64,000 nt of DNA from positions 124,001-188,000 of the forward strand of contig NZ_JAUCMW010000005.1 in assembly GCF_030372765.1 (NCBI RefSeq). The letters are read 5' to 3'. The translations under genes and the position numbers were made by a program. Positions 27,401 to 34,941 of the stretch are shown here, piece after piece. The notes beneath the pieces are model-generated. The model was not told the origin of the DNA. It saw only the letters and a program-made list of their open reading frames with translations, and searched no databases. The stretch comes from Labilibaculum sp. K2S (GTDB taxonomy: Bacteria; Bacteroidota; Bacteroidia; Bacteroidales; Marinifilaceae). Numbering within the stretch: the stretch's first letter is position 1; every line of letters begins with the position of its first letter.

Positions 27401-30400
27401 CTGCCCGTCATGGAAAGCTGTCCGATTTATTGAAATGGCACGAGGAAGATCCTGTTGATCCGTATGAAGTAAGAAGAAACAATGTGATTTACGGATATCA
27501 GCACAATAGAAATCCATTTATTGACCATCCTGAATTGGTGCAGTACATTTTTGGAGAAGCCAAGGCGCAGGCATGGAATGGCGGAATTGGTACAGAGCCA
27601 GCTAAGATTAAGATTACTGGGACATTGGCTGATTTTGGTATGGTGAAATTTGGTGAAGAGTCGTCCGTTCAGACTTTTACTGTATCGGCAAATTCCTTAA
27701 CCGAAAATGTAAGCATAACATCTCCGCAGCACTTCCTGATATCCAAAGACGGCACCAACTATTCTTCCTCTTTGGTTTTAGCCACTGCCGATGGAACTAT
27801 TGCAGAGACCACAATATCTGTGAAATTTGTTCCTGAATCGGCTGTTGCAGCAAAGGTGACAGGAGATCTGAAAATAACAAGCGGCGAAAACTCCAAGTCG
27901 ATAGCTGTATCGGGTACTGAGGGAGATGCGGCATTGGTTCCTCTTGCATTTTTACATGAGGATTTCGAAACGGATACGCACAGCAATTGGATTTTGAAAT
28001 CGGAAATTGGTTCTCGTAATTGGGCAATAACAGAATTTTCAAGTAATAAGTACATGCAAATGTCGGCCTACAAAGCCACTGGTGAAGTGGTTTCGTGGTT
28101 AATTTCTCCTGAATTGGATCTGGATGCCTATAATAATGAGAAGCTGACTTTTAAAACCAAGAATGGTTATTTTAAGGGACTTGCCTTAGAAGTGTTGATT
28201 TCGACAGATTACGATGGCGGTGATGTAAGCGCAGCCACCTGGCAAAAATTGGATGCAGCAATTGATGAAAGAAATAATACTGCTTATGGAGCCGACTTTG
28301 TAGAATCCGGCGATATCGATTTGTCAGCATACGAAGGAACAGCATACATCGCTTTTAAATATACCGGCGACGGCAGTTCTGTTACTACAACCTATCAGGT
28401 AGATGATGTGGTGGTTGAAGGAAATAAAATTCCACTAACAGGAAGTTTGTCAAGCAATCTTATTGCTGATTTGGAATTTCCGTTTACAGAAGTTGGCGCG
28501 GTTAGTGAGCCTATGTTATATGAATTAAATTTCGATAAAATAGAGGGAGATATTAGCATTCAGGCCAGCGATAATTATGAAATTTCTTTAGATGGAAGTA
28601 CTTATGAATCAAAGCTAAATATTGATCAATCAGAAGTTTCGCCTGTATTGATTACGGTTCGTTTTGCTCCAAAAACAGCTGTGATTAATGGATCTGCAGG
28701 AACGATTACTCACAAAGCAAAAGCGGCTGAATCGCTAGTTGTCGCTGTAAGCTCTTTGGCATCAACCGAAATTGCTGACGCTTCAACTTTGGGTAGAGAT
28801 AAAACACTGGATATTGTATCGTGGAATGTGGAGTGGTTTGGATCTCCAACAATGTCGAAACATGCATCTTCCTTCGATGAGCAGTTGACTGCTGTTTCTG
28901 AGAAAATTATTGAATTGGATGCCGATATTTATGCCATTCAGGAATTGGTTTCCGATAATGTAAATGGTGATTTTCTGCAGCCTCTGGTCGAGAAGTTGAA
29001 TGTTTTGGCAGGAGAGGATTTGTATGCCGCCAGTATGGGACCAAGATATTCTCACGACGACTCAGCACCAAGTACAGACTATCCGGCTCAGCGCATTTGT
29101 TACATCTACAACCAAACAACAGTGAGTAACTTAGGCGATTTCTCGATGTTTTCGGATTTATACCCCGACACATCTACTGCTTCCATTGATGGGTACACAG
29201 GCGATGCGTCCGGTTTTTGGGCTTCGGGACGTTTGCCATATCTATTCGAAGCAGAGGTATTTATTGATGGCATGAAAGAGAACATCAAGTTGGTGAACAT
29301 TCACGCCAAGTGTTGTCAGGATAGTCATTCCCGAAAATTGGCTGATGCTAAATTTTTAGTGAATGAGTTGAATACGAACTATTCCAACGACAATTTGGTG
29401 ATTCTGGGTGATTACAACGATTATTTAGAAGGAAGTATGACCAGCGGGGCTTCCTCTCCTTATGCATCATGGTTCGAAACCAAAGATTATTTCGATCATG
29501 TAATCACTTCAAGTACCAATATCGATCACATTACCATTTCCAATGAATTGTACGATGAATATCAGGTTCTGACCAACAATACAAGCGAGGAGAATGTCAG
29601 CATATCCGATCATCATCCGATATTACTGCGGTTAAAATTGCGTTCAGATAAAATCAGTAAAAAATCGCAAACGATCACTTTCGATGCTCTTGCTGACAAA
29701 ACCTATGGCGATCCATCTTTCGAATTGCAGGCAAGTGCATCATCAGGACTGGAAGTAAGCTTCGAACTGGTATCAGGCCCGGCAACTCTATCCGGAAAAG
29801 AACTGACGCTTACCGGAGCCGGAACCGTTGTTGTAAAAGCAGTGCAGGCAGGTGATGACAACTACGAAGCGGCAGAAGCAGTAAGCAAAACGTTTACTGT
29901 AAATAAAGCTTTTCAGGATATCGCTTTCGCGGATCTGGCTGACAAAACCTATGGCGATGCAGCTTTTGAATTGGAGGCAAGTGCATCATCAGGACTGGAA
30001 GTAAGCTTCGAACTGGTATCAGGCCCGGCAACCCTATCTGGAAAAGAACTGACACTTACCGGAGCCGGAACAGTTGTTGTAAAAGCAGTGCAGGCAGGTG
30101 ATGACAACTACGAAGCGGCAGAATCGGTAAGCAGAACATTTACAGTTGTTGGAAGTAAAGAAAATCAAACCATTACTTTCGCGGCTCTTGCAGATAAAAC
30201 TTACGGTGATCCTGCTTTCGAATTGGTGGCAAGTGCATCATCAGGATTGGAAGTAAGCTTCGAACTGGTATCAGGCCCGGCAACTTTATCCGGAAAAGAA
30301 CTGACACTTACCGGAGCCGGAACCGTTGTTGTAAAAGCAGTGCAGGCAGGTAATGATAATTACGAAGCGGCAAGTGAATCCCGCAGTTTTGAGGTTTTTA

Positions 30401-30903
30401 AAGCAAGTCAGTCAATTACATTCGATGCTGTAGAAGGATTGATTGTTGTGGGAGAGCCAATTCAATTGAGTGCCGTTTCTTCGGAAGGTTTAACGGTTGC
30501 TTTCGAGCTGTTGGAAGGTAGTGGTGAACTTAATGGATCCATACTAACACCAACATTACCAGGCGAATTTAAAGTTCGGGCTCATCAGGATGGCAACGCT
30601 AATATTGGATCCGCCGAAGAATTTCAGTTTTTTACTGTAAGCCAGCCAACAGGATTGAAAGAGATTTTTGAGAAAATTGTTAAGATTTATCCAAATCCAT
30701 CACGCGATTTTGTGAGTATCGATTTACCCGATGCCGATGTGATTAAAATCTTAATCTTGAATAATCATGGGCAGGTAGTGAAAACCATACAGCCTCACGA
30801 GAAACACAGAATTAATATTCAGGATCTGGTTTCTGGAACTTATTTTATATCCATTCAAACAGATCAATTTATAGTAACGAAACGACTCATGGTCGTTCGT
30901 TAA
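24424..30903 (+). CDS. Giant T9SS-secreted protein with endonuclease I and EEP nuclease domains
   Basis: A 2159-aa protein from ATG 24424, which gives a clean signal peptide ending near SFGQG; the frame runs 15 codons further up to a TTG. In order: signal, lamin-tail-like domain (ILINELDCDQAS, about 270), Calx-beta domain (449-556), a DUF6359-like domain, second Calx-beta (680-788), endonuclease I family domain (820-1056; REHTWAKS at 911-918, DGHHLRATD at 931-939), jelly-roll domain (about 1170-1335), an endonuclease/exonuclease/phosphatase domain (SWNVEW at 1466, LGDYND with Asp1663, SDHHP at 1728-1732), four beta repeats, and a T9SS sorting domain (KIYPNPS at 2087 to the end). It should be an extracellular or cell-surface DNase, perhaps for phosphate or nucleotide scavenging. 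Confidence 0.9.
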   Translation: MFSFYTCKRWCLVTLLTIFMMSAQVSFGQGLEDFTNLPLSGSSYQTGNFEGNNSQSWSYVNSRGDRPINGKAICFGKTDSSLKGENIPNGIGSFSCKVQKEYTATNIRQVELFINGVSVGQSEEITGLQDFIVNDIDVEGIFSLEIKNISGGGKQVSLDDIQWTAYGSAPVQSSAKAITSFVIDGKAGTLNEGAHTISLTLPESTILTALSPEIGISDKATVLPASGASQDFTNPVTYTVTAEDGSSQEYVVTVTLEVPVVSNILINELDCDQASTDTKEFVELYDGGAGNTSLDGYILVLYNGSNDLSYATYDLAGQTTNAQGFFVIGSTEVANVNLSPSGFSLQNGADAVALYKAPAADFPNNTAVTTENVVDFVVYDTDDADDAGLLVGIIEGGQINENASGDMVNHSIYRASDGEGGARNTTAFIAGIPTPGKSNTSTGTATTVQLALSATTASEADQTVITLTATANEAVSESQTLDVTISGTGITAGDYTLSVTQFTFAAGESTATASLTIVDDADVEGTESMTVSISNPSAGIQLGTTVSAVLSITDNDSAANDGTETSPFTINEALALSETSAEYYAYGYIVSVGTDFEAPFTNAYYISIADSQDETNFDHCLNLKLEAGVNRDTWNLQDHPENLGKQIKFNGFRDTYSGHASFEGNSVIVNLSGEPTLASVNLALSATIASEADQTIITLTATASEAVSESQTLDVTISGTGITAGDYTLSATQFTFAAGESTATASLTIVDDSDVEGTESMTVSITNPSAGIQLGTTVSASISITDNDGSTGSILANYVYLAPETNGDGSIVVNLTPKEYVQTVSPSHHMGSVKIPADYYSSAVGSTGSTLRDEIHTIIETGAEAQSYSTVWNMCEDGDQNPKDASQVWQMYIEEGIAKTAHVSGSTGWNREHTWAKSHGGFGTANGPGTDGHHLRATDAQENSVRGSRDFADEAPGYTPPKSARGDVARMIFYMATRWDMTVDDQCKETESAARHGKLSDLLKWHEEDPVDPYEVRRNNVIYGYQHNRNPFIDHPELVQYIFGEAKAQAWNGGIGTEPAKIKITGTLADFGMVKFGEESSVQTFTVSANSLTENVSITSPQHFLISKDGTNYSSSLVLATADGTIAETTISVKFVPESAVAAKVTGDLKITSGENSKSIAVSGTEGDAALVPLAFLHEDFETDTHSNWILKSEIGSRNWAITEFSSNKYMQMSAYKATGEVVSWLISPELDLDAYNNEKLTFKTKNGYFKGLALEVLISTDYDGGDVSAATWQKLDAAIDERNNTAYGADFVESGDIDLSAYEGTAYIAFKYTGDGSSVTTTYQVDDVVVEGNKIPLTGSLSSNLIADLEFPFTEVGAVSEPMLYELNFDKIEGDISIQASDNYEISLDGSTYESKLNIDQSEVSPVLITVRFAPKTAVINGSAGTITHKAKAAESLVVAVSSLASTEIADASTLGRDKTLDIVSWNVEWFGSPTMSKHASSFDEQLTAVSEKIIELDADIYAIQELVSDNVNGDFLQPLVEKLNVLAGEDLYAASMGPRYSHDDSAPSTDYPAQRICYIYNQTTVSNLGDFSMFSDLYPDTSTASIDGYTGDASGFWASGRLPYLFEAEVFIDGMKENIKLVNIHAKCCQDSHSRKLADAKFLVNELNTNYSNDNLVILGDYNDYLEGSMTSGASSPYASWFETKDYFDHVITSSTNIDHITISNELYDEYQVLTNNTSEENVSISDHHPILLRLKLRSDKISKKSQTITFDALADKTYGDPSFELQASASSGLEVSFELVSGPATLSGKELTLTGAGTVVVKAVQAGDDNYEAAEAVSKTFTVNKAFQDIAFADLADKTYGDAAFELEASASSGLEVSFELVSGPATLSGKELTLTGAGTVVVKAVQAGDDNYEAAESVSRTFTVVGSKENQTITFAALADKTYGDPAFELVASASSGLEVSFELVSGPATLSGKELTLTGAGTVVVKAVQAGNDNYEAASESRSFEVFKASQSITFDAVEGLIVVGEPIQLSAVSSEGLTVAFELLEGSGELNGSILTPTLPGEFKVRAHQDGNANIGSAEEFQFFTVSQPTGLKEIFEKIVKIYPNPSRDFVSIDLPDADVIKILILNNHGQVVKTIQPHEKHRINIQDLVSGTYFISIQTDQFIVTKRLMVVR
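25768..26785 (+). repeat. Two near-identical Calx-beta coding repeats
   Basis: The segments 25768-26091 and 26461-26785 encode almost the same Calx-beta domain and are nearly identical at DNA level over about 300 bases, with mostly silent differences. This points to recent duplication or ongoing gene conversion inside the gene. Confidence 0.85.
29665..30640 (+). repeat. Four tandem 81-84-codon beta-domain repeats
   Basis: Units begin near 29665, 29911, 30163 and 30406. The first three are nearly identical in DNA (core ADKTYGD, ASASSGLEVSFELVSGPATL, AGDDNYEAA), the fourth is diverged. They form the stalk between the phosphatase-fold nuclease and the sorting domain. Copy number may vary among strains. 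Confidence 0.9.
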
Positions 30904-30914
30904 TAATCTAAGGA

Positions 30915-30938
30915 GGGTGGCATTAGCCACCCTTTTTT
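30915..30938 (+). terminator. First of two tandem terminators after the nuclease gene
   Basis: Stem GGGTGGC / GCCACCC with an ATTA loop and a T run, 12 bases after the stop codon. Confidence 0.9.
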
Positions 30939-30946
30939 ATTCCCTG

Positions 30947-30979
30947 CAGACCAAGCTGATAGCTTGGTCTGTTTTTTTT
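30947..30979 (+). terminator. Second tandem terminator
   Basis: Perfect 11-bp stem CAGACCAAGCT / AGCTTGGTCTG with a three-base loop and a long T run, just after the first terminator. Confidence 0.85.
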
Positions 30980-31204
30980 AGTCTTCTTTGTATTTTATTC
31001 TTTATTATTTTTTTGTTAAACGATGTTAGTTTCGTAGATTCGCGGACTGAATATCATAAGTGTTTGTAGGTTGCTAGATACACTTTTGGTATAAATACAA
31101 ACTAAATCAAGCCCATGGCTTTATTTAGAAGTTGTGCTTCATGCTAAAAAGACGCAACAGCGTAATATATTAATTTATTTTAAATGATATAAAAGCAACA
31201 GGAT

Positions 31205-31348
31205 ATGATATATGAAATGAGAATTTACACTGTTAAAGTTGGGAAAATGAACCAATACATAAAACATTTTGAGAAAATAGGGCTTCCCATTATCTCTAAA
31301 TATTCAAAATTGATATCTGAAAAAATAAATTAAGTAAAAGCACTTAAG
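31205..31348 (+). pseudogene. N-terminal fragment of a NIPSNAP-family protein
   Basis: A 47-codon frame starting MIYEMRIYTVKVGKMNQYIK and continuing HFEKIGLPIISKY closely follows the start of NIPSNAP-family ferredoxin-like proteins, which are normally over 100 aa. After about 40 codons the similarity stops and the frame runs into an inverted-repeat element (31350-31463). The rest of the gene is absent. I read this as a gene cut off by arrival of the element and the cassette-like gene behind it. Confidence 0.65.
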
Positions 31349-31349
31349 C

Positions 31350-31463
31350 ACAACATTTAGTATAAGTAATGGCAGGGGAAGTCCAAATAATAAGATTTGT
31401 AGTCCGCTCAAACTTCATCACGCTTTGACAGTAACGTACCACGAAATCTGCTACTGCTTATAC
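31350..31463 (+). repeat. Inverted-repeat element, attC-like in shape (copy 1)
   Basis: Arms GTATAAGTAATGGCAG (31361-31376) and CTGCTACTGCTTATAC (31448-31463) are inverted repeats matching at 13 of 16 positions and enclose about 70 bases. The left arm recurs at 35560 (14 of 16). The shape, lying between single unrelated genes, recalls recombination sites of gene cassettes, but no integrase or canonical core site is seen. Confidence 0.5.
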
Positions 31464-31499
31464 AATTTACCATTAACCATTATTAGAAAAACGAAACGA

Positions 31500-32306
31500 A
31501 TGAACAATATGCCTAGAAAAATAAAATTCTCAACCACACTTAACATCTTGAAAAAGAAACCGATTCCAATGCTTTTTGGCTTTCTTTTTACTCTAATTCC
31601 ATTATTCCTTGTTATTGTTTTATCGATAGTGTTTTCGTCATTTGGAAACGACACGCCCGAAATTGATTATGAATTGATAAATTTACAGGGAAAAGAAACC
31701 ACTGCTGAAATAACGGACATTGAAACTCAATATAATGTGACGATTAATGGAGTTCACCCAACAATAATTTCATACAAATATTCAGAGAATGGAAAAGAAA
31801 TTGAATCTAAATATAAAGTTCTGGAAGAAAGAAAAATAGAAAATTTAGAAATTGGAGATGATATTGAAATCAAAGAACTTGATGGAAATTCAATAGTAAA
31901 AGACTTAAAACCATATGGATTTTCAATTTGGTTCTTTTTACTTATACCAATCCCATTTCTGATTATTGGATTGCCTTTTTTAATCTATTCAATCTTACAC
32001 TTGAAAAAGGAACTCAAACTCTACAAATTCGGAAAAGTATCAAAAGGAAAAATAGTTTCTATGATGCTAAAATCCGGACTTCCTGTTTTTAATTTTGGAC
32101 AAGGAATTATTGTGCATTATGAATATGAAACAAGAAGCGGAAATAAAGTTATTGGAGAATCCTTTACAACAGACTTTTCGATTATGAGTGATAAAAAGAA
32201 CGACGATTTTGTTCCGATTTTCGTGTCTGTTGAAAATGAGGAGAAGTCTTGTGTTGTTCCTAAATTGCAGTCATTGAGAAATAATTGGAACATTGATTTT
32301 GAATAA
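31500..32306 (+). CDS. Membrane protein with two DUF3592-like domains
   Basis: A 268-aa protein with a membrane segment near residues 22-45, a soluble beta domain (AEITDIETQYNVTINGVHPT, then SYKYSENGKEIESKY), a second hydrophobic pair near 138-165, and a second copy of the same type of beta domain (GKIVSMMLKSG, HYEYETRSGNKVIG). The repeating pattern resembles DUF3592. The frame extends to 31425, but those codons lie in the inverted-repeat element, so ATG 31500 or 31509 is preferred. Function unknown; probably an accessory gene acquired with the repeat. Confidence 0.6.
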   Translation: MNNMPRKIKFSTTLNILKKKPIPMLFGFLFTLIPLFLVIVLSIVFSSFGNDTPEIDYELINLQGKETTAEITDIETQYNVTINGVHPTIISYKYSENGKEIESKYKVLEERKIENLEIGDDIEIKELDGNSIVKDLKPYGFSIWFFLLIPIPFLIIGLPFLIYSILHLKKELKLYKFGKVSKGKIVSMMLKSGLPVFNFGQGIIVHYEYETRSGNKVIGESFTTDFSIMSDKKNDDFVPIFVSVENEEKSCVVPKLQSLRNNWNIDFE

Positions 32307-32369
32307 AACAACAATGGCTGAAAACGGTAACCCTTGCACAACCGATTACTATTTCTAAAAAATAAGATG

Positions 32370-32417
32370 AAAGCTTTAAAAGCTTGCTGATCAGCGAGCT
32401 TTTAAAGCTTCTTTTTT
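32370..32417. terminator. Long 21-bp hairpin with T run
   Basis: Arms 32370-32390 and 32391-32411 pair over 21 positions with two wobble pairs and the palindrome TGATCA at the tip, followed by TTTTTT. It is a strong terminator for the DUF3592-like gene, and longer than usual, so it could also be a remnant of an inserted palindrome. The rest of the 334-bp gap shows nothing else. Confidence 0.75.
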
Positions 32418-32640
32418 AGGTTCAAAATCCAGAAACTTTAAATTCTTGAGCAGGGGTGAAAGTGACCCAAATGCGAACCTCAATTCTATTTATAAATAAA
32501 AGCTTTTTCAATTTTTATGCATCCTTAAAGCCGCTATATTTAAAACTTAATTGAGCAGTTTGATTCGTTTTTTAGACAGACTGACCTTGTGTGCCATGCA
32601 ACTCTCAGACACATAGTATTTAAAATTGAAATGGATAAAA

Positions 32641-33186
32641 ATGAAAAAAGCACTGATTATAATAGATATTCAGAATGATTATTTTGAAAATGGAACAATG
32701 ACTCTTGTTCATTCGGATAAAGCCTGCCGGAAAGCAAAACTTCTTTTAGACAAATTTAGAGCAGAGGCATTACCCGTAATTTTTATTCAGCACATTGCAA
32801 CACGGCCTGATGCATTATTCTTTTTACCAAATACAAAAGGAGCAGAAATTCATCAGACAATCAGTCCTTTAAAAAGTGAGAAGATAGTAGTTAAACATTA
32901 TCCAAATAGTTTCAGAGAAACAGACCTAATGCAATATCTTGAAGAAACACAAACAACTGACTTGGTAATATGTGGTATGATGACCCATATGTGCGTTGAT
33001 GCAACAACAAGAGCCGCAAAAGATTTTGGATTTAATATCTCTGTTATTGGTGATGCTTGTGCAACAAAAGATTTAGAATACAATGGAAAAATTGTTGAAG
33101 CCAATGAAGTTCAGAATAGTTTTTTATCAGCATTAAATTATTTTTATTCAACAGTGCAAACCACAGAGGAGTATTTAAATCAATAA
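32641..33186 (+). CDS. Isochorismatase-family cysteine hydrolase
   Basis: A 181-aa amidohydrolase of the isochorismatase/nicotinamidase fold. The catalytic triad is visible: Asp9 (IIDIQNDYF), Lys85 (VVKHYPNSF) and Cys118 (MMTHMCVDAT), with the non-proline cis-peptide region GMMTH. Start at 32641 (MKKALII) is preferred; five extra codons upstream add nothing conserved. It stands in the accessory patch just before an AraC-type regulator gene. Substrate not deducible; related Bacteroidota proteins are annotated only to family. Confidence 0.85.
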   Translation: MKKALIIIDIQNDYFENGTMTLVHSDKACRKAKLLLDKFRAEALPVIFIQHIATRPDALFFLPNTKGAEIHQTISPLKSEKIVVKHYPNSFRETDLMQYLEETQTTDLVICGMMTHMCVDATTRAAKDFGFNISVIGDACATKDLEYNGKIVEANEVQNSFLSALNYFYSTVQTTEEYLNQ

Positions 33187-33297
33187 TTAGGTGACTATGT
33201 TTATCGTATACCTACAACTGAGTTTACTCCATCTATGACGAGTGATGAATTAAAATTTCTTTTAGAAAAGCACGACCGAACAACAGCTTGTTTGTAA
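33187..33297 (+). pseudogene. Possible 36-codon coding remnant after the isochorismatase stop
   Basis: Directly after the TAA the same frame stays open for 36 codons with protein-like composition (GDYVYRIPTTEFTPSM, then DELKFLLEKHDRTTA). I do not recognise the family. It could be the tail of a lost gene or chance. It overlaps the first codons of the AraC-type gene. Confidence 0.25.
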
Positions 33298-34121
33298 TTA
33301 AAAAAAACGAATTGCTGACTATAAAAATACATAAAGCTGAACTATTTCCAGATTTGATTGATAGAATTTGGGTTGCAGAGAATAAGGAAACAGAAGTGGA
33401 ATTAATGATTCCACCAAACCAGTACGTTAACTTAATTTTTTCACTGAATCATTCTGCATACAAACGAGATGAAATATTAATTGAAGCCCCGCAAATAGAA
33501 GGCATTTCTACTAAAAACACAGTATTAGTTTATCCCGCCGGGACTAAAATAATTGGAGTAAGATTTTTTGCCTTTGGTTTATATCCTTTTATTCAGATTC
33601 AAGGAAAAAAGCTAATTAATAATTCAATTTATTACCCTCTTGAAACAAAAGAAATAAAGGGCATTCTTAATTGTTCTGTTAGTGATTCGGATACTGTATT
33701 AATTGAGAAGGTTTACGAACTGTTAAGTGATTTATATTGCGAAAAATTACATGATGCAGTTTTTACAATAATGGATTTTTACAAACAATTCAGGTGGAAT
33801 GATGAGGCATGTTTTATTGAAGATTATTGCAAAAGAACAGGAACAAATTATACAACGCTAAACAGAAGTTTTACCCAAATTGTTGGAATCACTCCTAAGA
33901 AATTTGAGAGACTGATTAAATTTCGCAAATCGCTTTGCAGTTTGATTGACAGTAAGGATAATTTGACCTCAATAGGATCAAATTCAGGATATTTCGACCA
34001 GGCACACTTCATTCGTGAATTTAAAATGTTTGTAAACCAAACACCGTCAGCTTATCAAGCATTAATAAAATTGGCTGATAAGCAGAGCAAAATCATCAAT
34101 TATAACTTTAAATTATTTTAA
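33288..34121 (+). CDS. AraC-family transcriptional regulator
   Basis: A 277-aa regulator with an N-terminal ligand-type domain (VELMIPPNQYVNLIFSL, about 36-52; DUF6597-like layout) and a C-terminal pair of helix-turn-helix units. The first has ACFIEDYCKRTGTNYTTLNRSFTQIVGITPKKFERLIKF in parts (about 180-220), the second LTSIGSNSGYFDQAHFIREFK (about 226-246), with the family ending NQTPSAYQ. No ATG is available near the start; TTG 33288 is used, and the N-terminus may be slightly damaged or begin in the overlapping remnant. Probably senses a small molecule and controls local genes. Confidence 0.75.
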   Translation: MFVIKKNELLTIKIHKAELFPDLIDRIWVAENKETEVELMIPPNQYVNLIFSLNHSAYKRDEILIEAPQIEGISTKNTVLVYPAGTKIIGVRFFAFGLYPFIQIQGKKLINNSIYYPLETKEIKGILNCSVSDSDTVLIEKVYELLSDLYCEKLHDAVFTIMDFYKQFRWNDEACFIEDYCKRTGTNYTTLNRSFTQIVGITPKKFERLIKFRKSLCSLIDSKDNLTSIGSNSGYFDQAHFIREFKMFVNQTPSAYQALIKLADKQSKIINYNFKLF

Positions 34122-34160
34122 CCTGTTTAAAATATACAATTTCTTAAATTTAGTACCCCT

Positions 34161-34168
34161 TACCTTTG
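34161..34168 (+). promoter_or_regulatory. Perfect -7 box in front of element copy B
   Basis: TACCTTTG matches TAnnTTTG exactly. Transcription would start near 34175, 20 bases before the mini-ORF of copy B (34194), so the element would be the 5' leader of the VOC and HAD transcript. Confidence 0.6.
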
Positions 34169-34193
34169 CGCTGTAATTATAATTTAAAACAGT

Positions 34194-34277
34194 ATGAAAC
34201 GACCATTCAAAAAGAGTTACACACAGGATAATGAGTGTAATTTGGGAGTTCCATCTAACAAAAACTTAAAATTATAA
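34194..34277 (+). CDS. Possible 27-aa leader peptide encoded by copy B
   Basis: The ORF reads MKRPFKKSYTQDNECNLGVP and ends in LKL, the same length and core as the copy A peptide. The stop is four bases before the VOC start. A perfect -7 box lies upstream, so this ORF would be the first translated one on the mRNA. Coding is plausible but unproven. Confidence 0.45.
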   Translation: MKRPFKKSYTQDNECNLGVPSNKNLKL

Positions 34278-34281
34278 GCAG
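34194..34281 (+). repeat. Start-codon-linked dispersed element, copy B
   Basis: 88-bp unit beginning ATGAAACGACCATTC and ending AAATTATAAGCAG directly against the ATGAAA start of the VOC gene (34282). 78 of 88 positions equal copy A. Arms CATCT and AGATG can pair, with the start codon in the 3' arm. Confidence 0.85.
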
Positions 34282-34671
34282 ATGAAAATAGAACATATAG
34301 CAATTTGGGTACAAGATTTAGAAGAAGTAAAAGAATTTTACATCAAGTATTTTGAAATGAAGTGTGGTGAAAAATACACCAACACTAAAAAGAACTTTTC
34401 TTCCTGTTTTTTATCATTCGAAGGATCTTCAACCCGAATAGAAATTATGCACAAACCTGATATTACGGACTTAGGTGGAGAACATTCCATTTCTTTTGGA
34501 TTAACTCATTTTTCAATATCAGTTGGGAGTAAAAGGAAAGTTGATAAACTAACCGAACAATTACGTATTGATGGATATAAAATTGTGGGAGAGCCAAGAA
34601 CTACAGGTGATGGCTTTTATGAGAGTGTTATTGAAGATAGTGAAGGCAATTGGGTTGAAATAACGGAATAA
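34282..34671 (+). CDS. VOC-superfamily (glyoxalase/bleomycin-resistance-like) protein
   Basis: A 129-aa protein with two beta-alpha-beta-beta-beta modules. Four candidate metal ligands are in the expected places: His5 (IEHIAIWV), Glu54 (RIEIM), His76 (LTHFSISV) and Glu126 (WVEITE), as in glyoxalase I-like enzymes. Length is normal. It is preceded by element copy B and followed, two bases after its stop, by three tandem copies of the same element. Substrate unknown; could be a lactoylglutathione lyase-like or a resistance enzyme. Confidence 0.85.
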   Translation: MKIEHIAIWVQDLEEVKEFYIKYFEMKCGEKYTNTKKNFSSCFLSFEGSSTRIEIMHKPDITDLGGEHSISFGLTHFSISVGSKRKVDKLTEQLRIDGYKIVGEPRTTGDGFYESVIEDSEGNWVEITE

Positions 34672-34673
34672 TT

Positions 34674-34941
34674 ATGAAACACCCATGTAAAAGGCTTTAC
34701 ACACAGGAAGGTGGTTGCAATTTGGGTGTTCCATGTGACAACTTAAAAACAAATTATAAACATATGAAACGTCCACGTATAAAGCTTTCTGCACACAGGG
34801 AGATGATTATGTGGTAAGTTCCATCTGACAAAAACTTAAAATTATAAACAGATGAAACACCCATGTAAAAGGCTTTACACACAGGAAGATGGTTGCAATT
34901 TGGGTGTTCCATGTGACAACTTAAAAACAAATTATAAACAG
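34674..34941 (+). repeat. Three tandem copies (C1-C3) of the start-codon-linked element
   Basis: Units at 34674-34763 (90 bp), 34764-34851 (88 bp) and 34852-34941 (90 bp). C1 and C3 differ at two of 90 positions; C2 is closer to copies A and B. Each unit ends at the ATGAAA that begins the next unit, and the last ends at the ATGAAA start of the HAD gene. C1 encodes an ORF of 47 codons (34674-34817) that reads through into C2; C3 encodes 30 codons in frame with the HAD gene. Confidence 0.88.

Noticed and set aside
31425..31499. Longer N-terminus of the DUF3592-like protein
   Set aside because: These codons lie inside the inverted-repeat element and add no signal or conserved sequence.
34852..34941. 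First 30 codons as a true part of the HAD enzyme
   Set aside because: They are a copy of the dispersed element; HAD homology begins only at 34942. Kept as a possible extension in the findings.
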